Shown: in pieces, positions 5,904-7,823 of the stretch | Layout: every line of letters begins with the position of its first letter | Numbering within the stretch: the stretch's first letter is position 1 | From: an uncultured Bacillota bacterium | Lineage (GTDB): Bacteria > Bacillota > Clostridia > Christensenellales > UBA1242 | Direction: 5' to 3' | Assembly (NCBI GenBank): GCA_945947685.1 | Contig: CAMEYT010000013.1 | Span: 1 to 7,823 of the forward strand | Length of the DNA stretch: 7,823 nucleotides | Translations under genes and position numbers: made by a program | The notes under the pieces: generated by a model | What the model saw: the letters and a program-made list of their open reading frames with translations, nothing else | The model's database searches: none | What the model was told of the DNA's origin: nothing

Positions 5904-7772
5904 TTAGGAATATAAATTGCAAGTTAATCCACCAACGATATTGCCTTCAAGAAATACATTATATCCTACATAGCATTCACTTACTTCGCCCATACAGAAA
6001 CTAACTAATCCCGCACTTGCATATGACTTTAATGTAATTCCTCCTACAGCTGATTGAGATAACGATCCCTCAGACATAAACCCTATCAATCCACCAGCAA
6101 TAGATGAAACATTTTCAGTGTTCAATATAACTTGTTGTGATTCAGAAACACCACATTTTTCGATTTTACTTTTTACAGAGTATCCGGCAATTCCCCCAGT
6201 ATACATTCTTCCTAAATATCTATTGCCTGTTGCAGATAAGGCTAACACTTTAGATGAATTAATACTTGCGTTTGAAATATGTCCTACGATTCCTCCGAAA
6301 CATACTGTGTTATTCTTACCTTCAAGAGAAATAATAGTCTCTAAAGTATCAACTTCTCCATTTATAATATTTCCTGATGTCTTCCCAACAATTCCGCCAA
6401 GATAAATGTTTCTCTCTTCATCGTTTGTTACATAAATTTTATTCATTTCCGTTGAGCAATCTTCAATTATTCCAAACCCATAACCAGCAATTCCCCCAGC
6501 ATACTTTGTAGTAGTCAATGTTGAATTTTTTACAGTGCAGTTTACAATCTTTGCTCCGTTTGCATAACCAGCAATTCCTCCCACCATTGAGCCTGTATAT
6601 GTGCATCCTTGTGCAATAACATTACTTATATATGCATCGTTACTCAAATATCCAAAGAGCCCAGAAATTGTTCCACCATATTCTCCCGCTGAGATAAATT
6701 TAACATCTGCTTTATTAATTGTTATCGTTGCATCCTTATCAGCAATAATACGTCCAGCAAAAGGGTTATCCTTTGTTCCAATTGGAGTCCATTCTCCATT
6801 TACTGTATAAGTATAAGTCTTTTCAATAACCTTTTCACTTATAACTTCATTATTCTCATCTTTCTCTTCTTCGATTGTCGACTCGCCCATAATCTTGTAT
6901 GTGATTTTTGCAGATGGATTAGCCCTCATATTATTAATAGCAGCAATTAATGTGCTTTTATCTAAAATTTCAATTGTATCTCCTGCTACAGGAAGTTCTG
7001 TATAATCAAACTTTTCATTTTCATAGTCCAATGCAATATTTTCGTCACTCTTAAGCTTCCAAATATTTTTAAAATCCCAAGTTGAGCCGCCTTTTGAATA
7101 TGTAGATTTTGTAACAATCTCAGTTTTAGTTGTGTTTACAGCATAATTAATGGCTGAATCGCTATCTGAAGATAGAACTACATCTCCATTATTCTTCCCT
7201 ACAGGAGTTAAGAGCATTGTGCTATTATATACTAACATTGAATAAATTCCTCGTGTCTCCTTTGTTGCTGCTGTTGAGCCAAATATGCCACCTACTGTAG
7301 ATTGTTTTTGAATTAAATTTTCAATGCTTACAAGATTGTTCTCAACTATAGAATATTTAACATCACTAGATCCATCCCTTGTATAACCAGCTACGCCTCC
7401 GAAAAGAGCTTCACTATCAATGCCAATACTCTCAACTTGTGTAAGAGTAATCATATTATTATCAATCACACCGGCTTTATTATAACCTACAACTCCACCA
7501 GCTGTATATGATGAGTAAATTTCTCCATTAATTGTGCAGAGACTAACTCTCGCTTCTGAGTTCTTTGATTCGTTTAAACCACAGACAAGACCTGAATAAA
7601 CTTTTCCTGTTCCATTAGTATTAATCGAAGAATTTTCAATTATACACTTTCCAATAAGTCCATAATTTCTGCCAGCGATTATACCTGTAAACTTACTTCT
7701 TGAAATAACAGTTGCATTTGATATTTTTAAGTTCTCAACTTTTCCTTTCTCGCCAATAGTTCCAAATAATCC
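5796..7772 (-). repeat. Array of about 16 GLUG-like repeats in two modules
   Basis: Units of about 20-35 residues begin with GG-[IVL]-x-G or a degenerate form and continue with a short turn and an I/V-x-N/S-C/S strand. Examples are GGVVGYNKAGVIDNN, GGIAGYANGAKIVNC, GGIAGYGFGIIEDC, GGIVGKTSGNIIN, GGIVGHISNASINSS and GGLIGFMSEGSLSQS. The first array (about 7772-7080) ends with STWDFKNIWKL. The second begins after GEWTPIGTKDNPFAG (near 6780) and runs to about 5796. Such repeats are thought to form beta-solenoids in secreted bacterial proteins. Confidence 0.85.
5904..5906 (-). other. In-frame TAA that interrupts the GLUG-repeat gene
   Basis: The minus strand reads AAT TTA TAT TCC TAA GTT AAA AAT TCT TAC, that is NLYS-stop-VKNSY. 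Other units have E or K at this position just before the V/I of the strand (GEVSECY, NAEIRNC, GAKIVNC, GKVENL). A single change from GAA or AAA to TAA would create the stop. No frameshift is needed, since both sides are in one frame. Confidence 0.9.
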
Positions 7773-7823
7773 AACTTCTCTAGTTGAATCTTGAGACTTA
7801 TCAATAGCTAGATTCGTAATTGC
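5904..7823 (-). CDS. GLUG-repeat surface or secreted protein, 5' end beyond the window, premature stop
   Basis: The frame is open from the window edge to the TAA at 5904, giving 639 codons without the N-terminus. Methionine or GTG codons inside, such as GTG 7469 in the repeat GGVVGYNKAGVIDNN, are not starts: homologous repeats continue upstream to the edge. Order along the visible part: a GLUG array (residues 18 to about 200), its closing segment with STWDFKNIWKL (248-257), a linker with ILDKSTLIAAINN and an acidic EEEKDENNE stretch, the opening motif GEWTPIGTKDNPFAG (344-358), then a second array up to the stop. Proteins of this type in gut and other Bacillota are usually exported and thought to be adhesins or matrix components. 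Export cannot be checked here because the N-terminus is missing. There is no enzymatic motif. If the stop is real, the product lacks the last repeats and the acidic tail. Confidence 0.8.
   Translation of the reverse strand, partial: AITNLAIDKSQDSTREVGLFGTIGEKGKVENLKISNATVISRSKFTGIIAGRNYGLIGKCIIENSSINTNGTGKVYSGLVCGLNESKNSEARVSLCTINGEIYSSYTAGGVVGYNKAGVIDNNMITLTQVESIGIDSEALFGGVAGYTRDGSSDVKYSIVENNLVSIENLIQKQSTVGGIFGSTAATKETRGIYSMLVYNSTMLLTPVGKNNGDVVLSSDSDSAINYAVNTTKTEIVTKSTYSKGGSTWDFKNIWKLKSDENIALDYENEKFDYTELPVAGDTIEILDKSTLIAAINNMRANPSAKITYKIMGESTIEEEKDENNEVISEKVIEKTYTYTVNGEWTPIGTKDNPFAGRIIADKDATITINKADVKFISAGEYGGTISGLFGYLSNDAYISNVIAQGCTYTGSMVGGIAGYANGAKIVNCTVKNSTLTTTKYAGGIAGYGFGIIEDCSTEMNKIYVTNDEERNIYLGGIVGKTSGNIINGEVDTLETIISLEGKNNTVCFGGIVGHISNASINSSKVLALSATGNRYLGRMYTGGIAGYSVKSKIEKCGVSESQQVILNTENVSSIAGGLIGFMSEGSLSQSAVGGITLKSYASAGLVSFCMGEVSECYVGYNVFLEGNIVGGLTCNLYS

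Noticed and set aside
5904..5906. Reassigned or read-through TAA codon
   Set aside because: TAA ends the ddl, murF, hydrolase and spoVG genes here, so it is a true stop. I see no read-through context such as the sequence following known leaky stops.
7467..7469. GTG as the start of the GLUG-repeat gene
   Set aside because: It lies inside a repeat (GGVVGYNKAGVIDNN), and the same frame stays open with further repeats to the window edge.
5796..7772. CRISPR or DNA-level repeat array
   Set aside because: The repetition is at protein level with variable unit length and diverged DNA. There are no constant repeats with unique spacers.

Overview
The window comes from a low-G+C bacterium (roughly 30% G+C by eye), most likely a member of the Bacillota. 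The evidence is a SpoVG homologue, purine-rich Shine-Dalgarno sites, AT-rich spacers and peptidoglycan enzymes of Gram-positive type. The surviving part of MurE ends in a DNPR motif, which points to meso-diaminopimelate as the third stem residue. I cannot name a genus.

Positions 1-4522 (minus strand) hold a compact cell-wall gene set, transcribed from high to low coordinates: an alpha/beta hydrolase, a membrane-anchored MurF-type ligase, a D-Ala-D-Ala ligase homologue and a MurE-type ligase that runs off the left edge. The hydrolase stop and murF start share one base, and ddl starts 11 nt after murF, so these three are almost certainly one operon; murE follows after 79 nt. Together they would add the third residue, make the terminal dipeptide and attach it to the UDP-MurNAc stem. 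The hydrolase has no assigned substrate. MurF has transmembrane segments in place of the usual soluble UDP-binding domain, and Ddl has an altered substrate-end loop.

Positions 4523-5294 are a divergent intergenic region, then spoVG on the plus strand (TTG start), then an AT-rich spacer with one strong hairpin that can terminate transcription from both sides. A sigma-A-like promoter and a short palindrome precede spoVG. On the other side, an inverted repeat covers the hydrolase start codon.

Positions 5295-7823 (minus strand) are the 3' part of a large gene for a GLUG-repeat, probably surface-exposed beta-solenoid protein whose N-terminus lies beyond the right edge. An in-frame TAA at 5904-5906 splits it in the second-last visible repeat; the frame stays open and homologous on both sides, so this is a single nonsense change (or a sequence error), not two genes. 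No mobile element, CRISPR array, tRNA or rRNA was seen. I found no clearly new defence-type or biosynthetic system. The points most worth following are the membrane MurF/Ddl/hydrolase module and the interrupted GLUG gene.
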